DNA from: G965276675 sp965276675 | GTDB taxonomy: Bacteria; Acidobacteriota; Terriglobia; Terriglobales; Acidobacteriaceae | DNA: 64,000 nt | Direction: 5' to 3' | NCBI GenBank assembly: GCA_965276675.1 | Contig: OZ255624.1 | Location: 1,550,001-1,614,000 of the forward strand | In this document: positions 24,192 through 34,119 of the stretch, one piece after another | How the letters are laid out: every line of letters starts with the position of its first letter | How positions within the stretch are numbered: the stretch's first letter is position 1 | Notes under the pieces: model-generated | The model's database searches: none | Told to the model about the DNA's origin: nothing | The model's input: the letters and a program-made list of their open reading frames with translations, nothing else | Position numbers and translations under genes: made by a program

Positions 24192-25238
24192 TCAGCTGCC
24201 AATGAAACGGGCGTAGAGGGTGCGCGCTACCGTAATGTCGGTGGTGCCCCCGACGACGGCGCGCCCGTCGTTGAAGAGGGTGATGGTGTGTTCGCCGCGC
24301 CCGAACTGCAGCAGCAGGGCATTGTGGCGCACCGAGCCGTGGGGGCGGAGGCGCTCGGCCATGCTCGCGAGATCGACCGGGCGGTGATGCTCGTGGATCT
24401 GGACGGAGTTGCGGCCGCAGAGCGTGATGTGGGGGCGGCCCTCGCCGCGGAGGTGCCGGAAGTCGCGGCGGCCGCAGACGCTGCAGTCCGGCCGTGGGGC
24501 CGCGGCGGCGATCTCGGAACGGTCGTTGGACCAGAGATCGCAGGAGAGCAGGGTGCGGCGCATGCTGCGGGCTGCGCCGACCAGGAACTTGAGTGCCTCC
24601 GTCACCTGGACCGAGGCGGCGAAGTTGACGGCGGTGTTGAGGATGCCGGCGGTGTCGCAGGTCTCCACCGCGCCGGAGGGCGGCTCGGGAAAGAGGCAGG
24701 CGAGGCAGGCGGTCTCGCTGGGGAGGATGTTGAGGGTGACAGCGTAGGCGCCCACGGCGGCGGCATAGATCCAAGGTAAGGATTGTTCTACGGCGTAGTC
24801 ATTGAGCAGATAGCGGGTTTCGAAGTTGTCGGTGCCGTCGAGCACGATGCCGGCGTCCTCGAGAAGACTGTGGATGTTGCCCGGCACCAGATCAACGACG
24901 TGGGCGTGGACGGCGATGTCGCTGTTGAAGAGCGCGATCTTTTTGCGGGCCGCCTCGGCTTTGGGCGCCGCCTCCCGCGCATCGCTTTCGTCGAAGAGCA
25001 CCTGCCGCTGCAGGTTGCTCTCTTCAACGAAGTCGCGGTCGATGAGGGTCAGATGGCCGACGCCGGCGCGCGCCAGCAAGGCGGCGGCTGCGGCTCCGGT
25101 GGCGCCGCACCCGACCAGGGCGACGTGGGCGCCGGCCAGCTTGCGTTGCCCTTCCGCCCCCATGCCGGGATAAAGAACTTGCCTGGAGTAGCGATCGGTA
25201 ACGGGAAGACTTTCTTTGCCAGACTCTGGAGTGATCAT
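24192..25238 (-). CDS. ThiF/MoeB-family E1-like adenylyltransferase
   Basis: A 348-residue enzyme of the ThiF/MoeB/HesA family, which adenylates the C-terminus of small sulphur-carrier proteins. The Rossmann motif is VALVGCGATGAAAAALLARA, followed by LIDRDFVEESNLQRQVLFD with the conserved D, N, R and Q. Two zinc-type Cys pairs are seen, CLACLFP (about residue 185) and DCSVCGRRD (about residue 259). The last 90 residues are a less common extension (ITLFNDGRAVVGGTTDIT) that probably forms a ubiquitin-like-partner or rhodanese-like domain; I cannot tell which. No MoaD or ThiS carrier gene lies next to it. The start is ATG with a weak ribosome site. Confidence 0.88.
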   Translation of the reverse strand: MITPESGKESLPVTDRYSRQVLYPGMGAEGQRKLAGAHVALVGCGATGAAAAALLARAGVGHLTLIDRDFVEESNLQRQVLFDESDAREAAPKAEAARKKIALFNSDIAVHAHVVDLVPGNIHSLLEDAGIVLDGTDNFETRYLLNDYAVEQSLPWIYAAAVGAYAVTLNILPSETACLACLFPEPPSGAVETCDTAGILNTAVNFAASVQVTEALKFLVGAARSMRRTLLSCDLWSNDRSEIAAAAPRPDCSVCGRRDFRHLRGEGRPHITLCGRNSVQIHEHHRPVDLASMAERLRPHGSVRHNALLLQFGRGEHTITLFNDGRAVVGGTTDITVARTLYARFIGS

Positions 25239-25411
25239 TCATTTCTAGTATAGAAAAAGAGAGGCGAGATACTCCTCGGGGTGCGGAAGCATCTCAAGTT
25301 CCGACTAGCCGGGACGGCCTGAGTGAGAGTTGTGGGACGCGAGCACCCCGAGTGCCGAGTGTAAGCCCGATCGCATTCTTTGCTAAGTTGGTGTTTCGAT
25401 CAGAGAGGCTG

Positions 25412-28400
25412 ATGACTGTTGCAGGTAAAGAGGTTCGCGAAGCGGACACTCGGGTTCCCAAACTTACCCTTCTTGTTTTAAGTGCTGCTTCGCTGGGCTG
25501 GGTGCTTCCGTTATTACTCGGGTTTGCTGCTGTATGCCAGGCACAGGAGAGCACTGCGCCGCTGCGACCCAGTGCGCCCGGCAGCCTGCCGCAAAACGAT
25601 GTGCTTAGTAGCACCACGCCAGGGGTACAGGCGTTCAACGGCCAGAAGGTGGCCGTGGTGCAGTTCAAGGGCGTGAGCGCCTCCATGCTGGCGCCGCTGC
25701 CGTCAGAGTTGGAGCTGCAGCCGGGAGACATCCTCGATGCGGAGAAGGTACGTCTGAGCTTGCGGCGTTTGTACGCAACCGGGCTGTACCAGAACATTCA
25801 AGTTGACGGATTGCGCACGGACGGCGGGCTGGTGGTCGTCTTTACAGGAACGCCCAAGCTCTTTCTGGGCACGACGCGGATCTTTGGCGTGAAGAACGAT
25901 CAACTCGACACGCAGCTGCTGGCCTCTACCAGGCTGAACCCCGGCACCTCGTACTCCTCGACGAAGGTGGACCAGTCGGAGGGGACGCTCAAAGACACAC
26001 TGCAGTCGAACGGCTTCTACCAGGGGCAGGTGGTGCGCACCGAGCAGCTGGATGCGCCTAACTCGCAGGTGAATGTCTTTTACAAGATCAATCCGGGCAA
26101 GCCCGCGCTGGTGGGGGATGTGAAGGTGGATGGCACGCCGGGCATCTCGATGGAGGAGTTTCGCAAGACCGGCAAGTTGAAGCGTGACAGCAAGGTGGAC
26201 CGCAAGACAGTGAGCCGCGCGCTGAGCCTGCTGCGCAAGCGGTACGACAAAAAGGGACACTGGGCGGGGAAGATCACGCTGGTCGACAAGCAGTACCAGG
26301 AGGAGAAGAACCAGCTGAACTACCAGTTCAATGCGGTTCAGGGCCCTGTGGTCAACGTGAAGGTGGATGGCGCAAAGCTCAGCAAGGGGGAGATCCAGAG
26401 GCTGGTGCCGATCTATGAAGAGGGCACCGTAGACCTGGATCTGATCAACGAGGGCGCCCACAACATCCGCAGTTACCTGCAGAGCAAGGGCTACTTCGAT
26501 GTTACGGTCACGCACCAGCCGGTGCATAACGGGCCCAATGAGATCACTGCCTTGTACACCGTGAACGAGGGAATCGAGCACCGCATTGACGCCGTCACGG
26601 TGACGGGAAACAAATACTTCAACACGGATACGATCCGCGAGCATATCAGCGTTATCCCAGCGAATGTGGTGGAAAGGCATGGCGTCTTCAGCCAGGAGAT
26701 GGTGGAGAACGACGTCGGCAACATCACGGCGCTCTACCAGGGCAACGGCTTCAGCCACGTGAAGGTGACGCCGAAGCTGAGGGATGTAGACCCCGCCCCT
26801 GGCAGCAAAAGCAAGGTGGCGCACATCAGCGTCGACTATGTGATTGACGAAGGCCCACAGCAGAAGATCGGCACATACGCGATCAACGGGGCAGAGAAGA
26901 TCCCGTCCGCGACACTGCGCCCTATGCTCAACACGCAGGTGGGCCAGCCGTACTCGTCTATCAACGTGACCGGCGACCGCGATCTGGCGCTCAGCTACTA
27001 CTTCAGCCAGGGATACGAGAACGCGCAGGTCACGATCGTCCAGAAGACGGAGACGAAGGATCCGGGCCTGGTCGATATCACGATGAACATCACGGAAGGC
27101 GATCAGATCTTCGTGAACAAGGTGCTGGTCTCCGGCCTGAACCACACCCGGCATACCGTGGCCGAGCAGCGTATCTCGATCCGCCCCGGCCAGCCGCTTG
27201 ACCAGTCCGCACTGCTCGACACGCAGCGCAAGCTCTACAACCTGGCGCTCTTCAACGAGGTCAATTCGGCGGTGCAGAATCCGAACGGAAACGAGCTGCA
27301 CAAGAACGTGCTGGTGCAGATCACGGAGGCGAAGCGGTGGGACGTGACCTACGGTTTCGGCTTCCAGGCACAGACAGGTACGCCGTACCGCAATACGCCA
27401 TCGCCGGCGCAGCTGATCCAACTGGGAATCAATCCTTCAAGCTACAGTGGCAGTTCCAATGGTCACTTCGGGGTCAGTCCGGATGTGCTCTTCGATGTTT
27501 CGCGCATTAACCTGCGGGGCACCGATCAGTCGCTCACCCTGCGCACGGCATACGGCACGCTGGAGCAGCAGGCGCTGGTGACCTACCTGGACCCCGGGCT
27601 GTTTAAAAACCCCAAGTTCGACCTGGCGCTGACCGGCGGCTACGCCAGCAGCCAGAACGTCACGACCTACCAGGCTTCCTCGCTGGGCGCAAATGTGCGG
27701 GTGACCGAGCACGCGACCAAGGCGACTACGCTGATCTATTCGTTCGCGTATCGCGAGGTCAAGGTGAATCCCAACAGCATCCAGGTGAGTCTGGCGTTGA
27801 TCCCGCTGCTATCGCAGCCGGCGCGCATTGGCGGACCGGGGCTGACCTACATACGGGACACGCGTGACAATCCGCTGGATGCGCACCGCGGGAGCTTTAA
27901 TACGGGATCATTGTTCTTCGCCTACAACAAGTTCGGCTCGCAATCAAACTTCGGCCGCCTGGACGCGACGAACTCGACGTATTACACCCTGGGCCACCGG
28001 CAATGGGTGATTGCGCGGCAGACGCGGTATGGGCAGGAGCGCTCCTTTGGCACAGCCAGCCAGGAGCTGATCCCGCTGCCGGAGCGCCTCTACGCCGGCG
28101 GCGCGACCTCGCATCGCGGCTTCGCCATCAACGCGGCCGGACCGCGCGACCCGCAGACCGGCTACCCGTTGGGCGGCGACGCGGCCTTCGTCAACACCGT
28201 GGAGTTGCGCACGCCCTATCCGACGCTGCCGTTTGTCGGCAACAATGTCGGTTTCGTACTCTTCCATGACATGGGCAACGTCTTCAACAAATCGGGAGAT
28301 ATCTGGCGGAGCATTGGGAACTTCCACCAGCCGGATGAGACTGGCTGCCGCACGGTTCCGACGGTGAACACGCTGGCGAGCGGCACCTTCAACATCCAGA

Positions 28401-28621
28401 CTCAGCCGTGTGGTTTCAACTACTTCTCGCATGCCCTCGGATTGGGACTGCGGTATAAGACGCCTATCGGCCCCATTCGTGTCGATACCAGCTACAATCT
28501 CAATCCGCCGTACTACCCCGAGGTCTTCAACTACCAGAGCAGCACGGCCGGGGTGCCGGTGCCGCAGACCACGCAGGCAGGCCACATCAACTTCTTCTTC
28601 AGCATTGGGCAGTCCTTCTGA
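25412..28621 (+). CDS. bamA: BamA/Omp85 outer membrane assembly protein
   Basis: An Omp85-family beta-barrel protein that inserts other barrel proteins into the outer membrane. Of the 1069 residues, about 1-46 are signal peptide (LTLLVLSAASLGWVLPLLLG), then several POTRA domains follow to about residue 635 (e.g. ALSLLRKRYDKKGHWAGKI, RSYLQSKGYFDVTVTHQPV), and a 16-strand barrel starts near AKRWDVTYGFGF. The L6 loop motif is SHRGFAINAAG rather than VRGY/VRGF: the RGF is kept but the Val is replaced. The protein ends NFFFSIGQSF, with the final Phe needed for barrel assembly. The start used is ATG 25412 after AGAGAGG; a GTG 20 codons upstream is possible. The next gene starts inside its stop codon (TGATG). 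Confidence 0.95.
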   Translation: MTVAGKEVREADTRVPKLTLLVLSAASLGWVLPLLLGFAAVCQAQESTAPLRPSAPGSLPQNDVLSSTTPGVQAFNGQKVAVVQFKGVSASMLAPLPSELELQPGDILDAEKVRLSLRRLYATGLYQNIQVDGLRTDGGLVVVFTGTPKLFLGTTRIFGVKNDQLDTQLLASTRLNPGTSYSSTKVDQSEGTLKDTLQSNGFYQGQVVRTEQLDAPNSQVNVFYKINPGKPALVGDVKVDGTPGISMEEFRKTGKLKRDSKVDRKTVSRALSLLRKRYDKKGHWAGKITLVDKQYQEEKNQLNYQFNAVQGPVVNVKVDGAKLSKGEIQRLVPIYEEGTVDLDLINEGAHNIRSYLQSKGYFDVTVTHQPVHNGPNEITALYTVNEGIEHRIDAVTVTGNKYFNTDTIREHISVIPANVVERHGVFSQEMVENDVGNITALYQGNGFSHVKVTPKLRDVDPAPGSKSKVAHISVDYVIDEGPQQKIGTYAINGAEKIPSATLRPMLNTQVGQPYSSINVTGDRDLALSYYFSQGYENAQVTIVQKTETKDPGLVDITMNITEGDQIFVNKVLVSGLNHTRHTVAEQRISIRPGQPLDQSALLDTQRKLYNLALFNEVNSAVQNPNGNELHKNVLVQITEAKRWDVTYGFGFQAQTGTPYRNTPSPAQLIQLGINPSSYSGSSNGHFGVSPDVLFDVSRINLRGTDQSLTLRTAYGTLEQQALVTYLDPGLFKNPKFDLALTGGYASSQNVTTYQASSLGANVRVTEHATKATTLIYSFAYREVKVNPNSIQVSLALIPLLSQPARIGGPGLTYIRDTRDNPLDAHRGSFNTGSLFFAYNKFGSQSNFGRLDATNSTYYTLGHRQWVIARQTRYGQERSFGTASQELIPLPERLYAGGATSHRGFAINAAGPRDPQTGYPLGGDAAFVNTVELRTPYPTLPFVGNNVGFVLFHDMGNVFNKSGDIWRSIGNFHQPDETGCRTVPTVNTLASGTFNIQTQPCGFNYFSHALGLGLRYKTPIGPIRVDTSYNLNPPYYPEVFNYQSSTAGVPVPQTTQAGHINFFFSIGQSF

Positions 28622-29688
28622 TGAGCGTCCTTCGCCGCATCTCGCCAACCAAGCGGGCCGCGTGGCCCAAGCGGATTCTCTGGCCGCTGAGCCTGCTCGC
28701 GCTGGGCTGGGCGCCGGCGGGGCTGGCGCAGGGAGTGAACCCGAACACGCCAACGCCGCCGGACGCGACACGGCCCGGTCCCGAGCCCACCACGCCCCAT
28801 GGGGTGGACCATCCGGCGCCACCCTCGACCAATGCGAACGCCACTGGCCTACTCCCCGGTTCGGACAAGCCGCAGGAGAACCAGGGTCTGACTTTTCTGC
28901 CGTATTTCGATGAGCCCCAGGGGTCCGCATCGCTGCCGACCTTGCATAGCGGCACTGCGCAGCTGAACGCAGAGGCGCACGCCGACAACACACAGCCGCT
29001 GGTGCTGGACCGGGTCGCAGCAGTCATTAACGGCGATGTGATTCTTGAGAGTGACGTGACGGAGGAGCAGCACTTCGCCGTCTTCGAACCATACAGCGTG
29101 CCAGGGGGCCAGTTCACGCCACTGCAGGCGATGCAGCATATTGTCAGCCGCACCCTGATTCTGCAGCAGATGAACGAGCAGCAGATCGTGACGCCGCCGA
29201 CCGATGCGGAGGTCGCGGCGGAATTGACCGAGCTGCGCGCGCATATTCCGGCGTGCGCGGAATACGGCTGCACGACGGCGGCTGGGTGGCACAAGTTTCT
29301 GGTTGCCCACGGCTTCAACGAGGCGAGCATTGAGGCGCGCTGGAAGCAGCGCATGACTATCTTGCGGTTTATCGAGATACGGTTTCGCAGCGGGATTCGC
29401 ATCTCTCAGACGGAGATCGAGGACTACTACAAGAAGAATCTGATTCCCGAATATGCCAAGCGCAAGATGCCAGCGCCGCCGCTCGCCACGGTCTCCAAGC
29501 GCATCGATCAGGTTCTGTTGCAACAGCATGTGAACGTGCTGCTGCAGGACTGGCTCAAGAGCCTGCGCGACGCGGGCAGCGTCTCCTTTCTCGACCCGGC
29601 GTACGCGAGCGTAGGGACGGCAAGCACGACACCCACGACCATCAAAAGCGGCGGGAGCGGCACCGAGACCTCCGGAGGCACGAAGTGA
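28621..29688 (+). CDS. SurA-like periplasmic chaperone without a PPIase domain
   Basis: A 355-residue exported protein with a signal peptide (WPKRILWPLSLLALGWAPAGLAQ) and a Pro/Asn-rich linker to about residue 120. It then has the SurA N-terminal chaperone domain (VLDRVAAVINGDVILESDV, FTPLQAMQHIVSRTLILQQM, RWKQRMTILRFIEIRFRSGI). No parvulin peptidyl-prolyl isomerase domain is seen, so it is a holdase-type protein. It starts one base into the bamA stop (TGATG) and ends in a GTGA overlap with tamB, so the three are translationally coupled. A Thr/Ser/Gly-rich tail ends it. A role in outer membrane protein delivery to BamA is likely from the operon, and is inference. Confidence 0.85.
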   Translation: MSVLRRISPTKRAAWPKRILWPLSLLALGWAPAGLAQGVNPNTPTPPDATRPGPEPTTPHGVDHPAPPSTNANATGLLPGSDKPQENQGLTFLPYFDEPQGSASLPTLHSGTAQLNAEAHADNTQPLVLDRVAAVINGDVILESDVTEEQHFAVFEPYSVPGGQFTPLQAMQHIVSRTLILQQMNEQQIVTPPTDAEVAAELTELRAHIPACAEYGCTTAAGWHKFLVAHGFNEASIEARWKQRMTILRFIEIRFRSGIRISQTEIEDYYKKNLIPEYAKRKMPAPPLATVSKRIDQVLLQQHVNVLLQDWLKSLRDAGSVSFLDPAYASVGTASTTPTTIKSGGSGTETSGGTK

Positions 29689-32600
29689 GCACCGCAGCGA
29701 ACAGCCCGGCGAATACTCCGACGCCACCATCCGCGCCGCGGAAGCACGGTGTGTGGCGGGTGATTGGGCGCACCCTGCTAGGCCTCTTCGTCCTGCTGAT
29801 CCTCGTGATCGGCGGCGCGTACTGGTATGCCACGACTTCGAGTTTTGCGAACCTGGTGCGCGGCAAGGTGATCGACATCCTGGAGACATCGACGGGTGGG
29901 CGGGTGGAGCTGTCGCATTTTTCCTGGCATCCGCTCAAGTTGGAAGTGGAGCTGGACAACCTCACCATCCATGGGTTGGAGCCGCCACAGGATATTCCAT
30001 ACGCGCACCTGGACAAACTGCTGGTGCGGGCGAAGATCATCTCGCTCTTCAAGGAGGAGATCGGGTTGCGGCTGCTACAGGTGGAGCACCCGGTGGTGCA
30101 CCTGATCATTTATCCGGACGGGTCTACCAATCAGCCGGTGCCGAAGACGAAGACGCAGAGCAACACGTCGGCGATCGACACGGTCTTCGATCTGGCGGTG
30201 AATCGCACGCTGATCGACAACGGCCTGATCCTGGTAAACCAGCGGGCGATCCCGTTCAACCTGGCAGCGAACGATCTGTCGGCCAAGGTGGATTGGCTGC
30301 CGGCCAGCGACCACTACCTGGGCACGCTCCATGTGGAAGACCTGACGGCTGTCCGGGCTAAGGCGCCGATGGTGCACTCCAAGCTCGACCTGAATGTGGA
30401 GATGGCACGCAACGCCCTGCAGTTGAAGGCGCTGCACTTCGCCTCTGGTAAGTCGAACCTGGAGGCCTCGGCTGCGGTTGCCGACTTCACCAAGCTGAAC
30501 TGGCACATCGCGGCGAATGGCTCGATCGATCTGCGGGAGATCGCGGCATTGGCGAATGTCGATGGTCTGGGGCCTGGCGAGGCGGTGGTGCAGGTAAAGG
30601 GCGAGGGCACGGGGACGAATGCGTTTGCGCTTGATGGCAATCTGAAGCTCAACGGTGCGACCTATCGCTCGCCGTCATTACTACTCTCCGGCCTGAACGC
30701 AACAACGTCGCTCCACGCCACGCAGACCGAGATCCTGCTGCCCAACCTGATGGCGCGACTGCGGCAGGGCGGCGGTGTGGACGCGAATATCAAGGTTGTG
30801 AATTGGCTACCGCCAGCGGTCCCGGCTCCGGCTCCTGGCGCAACCCCAACGGCGCCCAACGGCAGTGTTTCCGTGTCGGGGACCAAGGCCGCCAAGCAAG
30901 CGGCGATCAATGCAAACCGGGCCAAAGCGCCTGGTGGGCCGCCGCAAGAGGCGACGATCCACGCCAAGGTCTTCGGCCTGAAGCTGCAGACGGTGCTCGA
31001 GACGATTGCGGCGAAGAAGTATGAGAACCTGGGCTTCGACACGCAGGCCAATGGCACGGCCGACGTCCACTGGGTCGGCTCAGTCGCGGACATGACCGCG
31101 GATGCGAAGATCGCGCTCGCTCCGCCGCGTCCACCTACGCCCAATGAGGTGCCGGTCACGGGCATCCTCGATGTGGGCTATGCGGCTCGTGGGGGACGCT
31201 TAAATGCCCGTCACGTAGAGTTGCACACACGCGGCTCTTCGGTTCAGCTCAGCGGTGTTGCTAGCGTGTCACCAGCCACTGGACCTTCGTCGCTGAAGGC
31301 CGACCTGGTGGTCACAAACTTGAATGAGTTCGATCGTGCGCTGATCGCCTTTGGCGTCTCGTCCAAGGGCAGCAATGGCAAAGGCACTAAGGGAGCCAAG
31401 GGAAAGAAGGGTGTGGCAGCGCTGCCGGTGCAGCTCCACGGGCAAGCCTCGTTCCACGGGACCATCACCGGCTCGTTGCTCGCGCCGGATGTGAAGGGAC
31501 ATCTGAGCGCAACCGATTTCGCGACCGTAATCGAGACCGCCGCGGTACCGCCGCCGCCCGCCAATGCTGTGCCGGTGAGCGCGGCGCCGCCGCAACCGCC
31601 GCCTCCCTCGGCCGCGAACCAGCAGACGATCCAGTGGGACGACCTCGAGGCCGACGCGGAGTATTCGCCGTCGCTGATCTCAATCCAGGGCGCCACACTG
31701 CGCCGCGGCAATACCTCCATCCATGCGGCGGGCCAGCTGCAGGCGCACCATCTTTCGCGTCATCGGCTGGCCTTTGACGACTATTCGCCACTGACCGCGA
31801 CGGCCAGCGTGAGCGATGCGTCGATCACGGAGCTGCTCTCGATTGCGGGTGAGAAGCTGCCGGTGACCGGCACACTCAATTTGCAGGCGCACGTGGGGGG
31901 AACGCTGGGCAACCTGAACGGTGGTGGCCACCTGAGCGTGCTTGGCGGCGACATCTACGGGGAGCCCTATAAGAGCCTGAACACGGACCTGACCTTTGCC
32001 GGGAAAGAGGCCGGTGTCTCAAACCTGGTACTGGCGCAGGATGGCGGCAGGCTGACCGGCGATGCCGCGTACAACACGGCGACGCAGAACCTCCGCGCCA
32101 ATGTGAACGGCACCGGTTTCCAGCTGGCGCACTTCAAACAACTGCAGACGGGTAAGATTTCGGTAGCCGGTGCGCTCACCTTTGAGCTCCATGCGGCCGG
32201 GACACCGAAAGCTCCGCAGGTAAATGGGCACGTGCAGCTGGCCAATATCGTGCTGGGTGGCGAACCCGCCGGCGGTCTGACTGCTGACCTGCGCACGCAA
32301 GACAACACGGCATACCTGACGGCGCAGTCGAACATCGTCGAGGCGCAGCTGAACCTCGCGGCACAGACGGTGCTGAGCGGCAACTACGAGACGCAGGCCA
32401 AGCTCAGCTTCTCCAAGCTGGACATCGATCCGCTGCTTAAGATTGCCGACGTCAACGGCATCAAGGGTCACTCGGCGATTGCTGGCGTGGTCACGGTCTC
32501 CGGGCCGGCGACGACGCCGAAGCTGCTGAACGGGGATGTGGATATCTCGCAGTTCTCGGTCACGCTGCAGGGGCTGCCCATCACCACGCAGGGCGATATA

Positions 32601-33977
32601 CGGGCCTCGCTGCGCAATGGCATTGTGGACCTGACACAGTTACATATTACGGCGGAAGACACGGACCTGGTCGCGCATGGCACGGCCGACATCTTTGGCA
32701 ACAATGGTGTGGACCTGCATGCGAAAGGTTCGGTCAATGCGAAGCTCGCGCAGACCTTCAATACGGAGATCTCTTCCTCCGGTCACGTGGACTTCTACGT
32801 GGACGCGATCGGCCCGCTGAAGAAGCCGGATGTAGCGGGCAAGGTCACCCTCACCAACGTGAACTTTGCCTACCAGGAGATTCCCAACGGCATCAGCCGC
32901 CTGAACGGCACACTGGAGTTTACCCAGGACCGTCTGCAAATCATGAACCTGGTTGGCACCTCCGGCGGCGGGCAGATTAAGCTGGGCGGCTTCCTGATGT
33001 ACCAGGGAGGCATCTACGGCGACGTGACGGCGACGGCCAAGGACGTGCGCGTCCGCTACGCGGGCATCAGCATGTCGGCGGATGCAAGCCTGCGGCTGCA
33101 GGGAACGCAGAATAGCCTGCTGCTGAGCGGCGACATCACGATTACGCGCTTCCTGGTGGGGCCGAATGTGGACTTTGCCGCGCTCGCCGGCTCGGGCGCC
33201 GTCTCGCCACCGCCGGACCCGAATGCGCCACTGAACAAGCTGCGGCTGGACGTGCACGTGACCTCCGCGCCGTCGCTCGACTTCCAGAACTCCTTCGCGC
33301 AGCTCGCCGGTACTGTAGACTTGCGCATCCGCGGTACGGCGGCGCAGCCTTCGGTGTTGGGGCGCATCAATATCACGGACGGCCAGGCCACCTTCGCCAA
33401 TACCACGTATCAGCTCCAGCATGGGGACATCTACTTTACCAATCCAGTCCATATCGAGCCTACGATCGATCTGGATGCAACGACGCGCATCGAGGAGTAT
33501 GACGTCACGATTGGCCTCCATGGGACGGCGAACAAGCTCAAGCCCACCTTCCGTTCGGAGCCGCCACTGCCGGAGGCGGATGTGATCTCACTGCTGGCGC
33601 AGGGGCGCACGCAGGAGGAGCAGTCCATCTACTCGTCGGAGCAGTCCGCGGCCGGCGTCAACGGCACCACGGATGCACTGCTGAGCGGGGCGCTCAATGC
33701 CACGGTGAGCAGCCGCATCCAGAAGCTCTTTGGCGTGGGGAGCGTCAAGATCGATCCCACGTATGTGGGTGCGCTGGGAAACTCGAGCGCGCGCATCACG
33801 GTGCAGGAGAATATCGGCCAGAACGTCCAGCTCACTTATGCGACCAATGTCAACACGACCTCGTCGCAGCTCATCCAGGCCCAGCTGAACCTTTCGCCAA
33901 CACTCTCGGTCACGGCGGTGCGCGACGAGGCGGACGTGTTCAGCCTGCTGTTCAAAGTGCATCACCGGTACCGGTAA
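29685..33977 (+). CDS. tamB: TamB-like translocation/assembly module protein (DUF490)
   Basis: A 1430-residue inner-membrane-anchored periplasmic protein of the AsmA/TamB family, which bridges the envelope and helps outer membrane protein or lipid transport. One transmembrane segment (GRTLLGLFVLLILVIGGAY) lies near residue 32. A long repetitive beta-rich body follows, and the C-terminal DUF490 domain spans about residues 1050-1430, with DVISLLAQGRTQEEQSIYSS near 1310. Low-complexity inserts (KGSNGKGTKGAKGKKG near 565 and a PPPPANAVPVSAAPPQPPPP stretch near 625) separate parts of the body. It starts with a GTG overlapping the stop of the SurA-like gene in GTGA. TamB and TamA act together, and here BamA takes TamA's place in the operon. 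Confidence 0.92.
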   Translation: MSTAANSPANTPTPPSAPRKHGVWRVIGRTLLGLFVLLILVIGGAYWYATTSSFANLVRGKVIDILETSTGGRVELSHFSWHPLKLEVELDNLTIHGLEPPQDIPYAHLDKLLVRAKIISLFKEEIGLRLLQVEHPVVHLIIYPDGSTNQPVPKTKTQSNTSAIDTVFDLAVNRTLIDNGLILVNQRAIPFNLAANDLSAKVDWLPASDHYLGTLHVEDLTAVRAKAPMVHSKLDLNVEMARNALQLKALHFASGKSNLEASAAVADFTKLNWHIAANGSIDLREIAALANVDGLGPGEAVVQVKGEGTGTNAFALDGNLKLNGATYRSPSLLLSGLNATTSLHATQTEILLPNLMARLRQGGGVDANIKVVNWLPPAVPAPAPGATPTAPNGSVSVSGTKAAKQAAINANRAKAPGGPPQEATIHAKVFGLKLQTVLETIAAKKYENLGFDTQANGTADVHWVGSVADMTADAKIALAPPRPPTPNEVPVTGILDVGYAARGGRLNARHVELHTRGSSVQLSGVASVSPATGPSSLKADLVVTNLNEFDRALIAFGVSSKGSNGKGTKGAKGKKGVAALPVQLHGQASFHGTITGSLLAPDVKGHLSATDFATVIETAAVPPPPANAVPVSAAPPQPPPPSAANQQTIQWDDLEADAEYSPSLISIQGATLRRGNTSIHAAGQLQAHHLSRHRLAFDDYSPLTATASVSDASITELLSIAGEKLPVTGTLNLQAHVGGTLGNLNGGGHLSVLGGDIYGEPYKSLNTDLTFAGKEAGVSNLVLAQDGGRLTGDAAYNTATQNLRANVNGTGFQLAHFKQLQTGKISVAGALTFELHAAGTPKAPQVNGHVQLANIVLGGEPAGGLTADLRTQDNTAYLTAQSNIVEAQLNLAAQTVLSGNYETQAKLSFSKLDIDPLLKIADVNGIKGHSAIAGVVTVSGPATTPKLLNGDVDISQFSVTLQGLPITTQGDIRASLRNGIVDLTQLHITAEDTDLVAHGTADIFGNNGVDLHAKGSVNAKLAQTFNTEISSSGHVDFYVDAIGPLKKPDVAGKVTLTNVNFAYQEIPNGISRLNGTLEFTQDRLQIMNLVGTSGGGQIKLGGFLMYQGGIYGDVTATAKDVRVRYAGISMSADASLRLQGTQNSLLLSGDITITRFLVGPNVDFAALAGSGAVSPPPDPNAPLNKLRLDVHVTSAPSLDFQNSFAQLAGTVDLRIRGTAAQPSVLGRINITDGQATFANTTYQLQHGDIYFTNPVHIEPTIDLDATTRIEEYDVTIGLHGTANKLKPTFRSEPPLPEADVISLLAQGRTQEEQSIYSSEQSAAGVNGTTDALLSGALNATVSSRIQKLFGVGSVKIDPTYVGALGNSSARITVQENIGQNVQLTYATNVNTTSSQLIQAQLNLSPTLSVTAVRDEADVFSLLFKVHHRYR

Positions 33978-34119
33978 GCAATTCTTAAGGAAAGAAGCGC
34001 GGAGCGGGACAACCAAGCGACTGCTTCTTTCCTCTTGGTAAGTGCGAGGAATTGACCTCTGGATTGAGGCTGGTTCCTGCGCGATTGCAAGATCCAAGAT
34101 CGTAGAGGAGCGTATTCAG

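Noticed and set aside
23968..24774. Extension of the ECF sigma gene to 24774
   Set aside because: The extra part is antisense to the ThiF-like gene and not protein-like. The ATG at 23967 begins the region-2-containing protein.
25703..27421. A minus-strand frame of 572 codons inside bamA
   Set aside because: Its product is a His/Leu/Val/Arg-rich string with no domain pattern, and the opposite strand carries a clear Omp85 protein.
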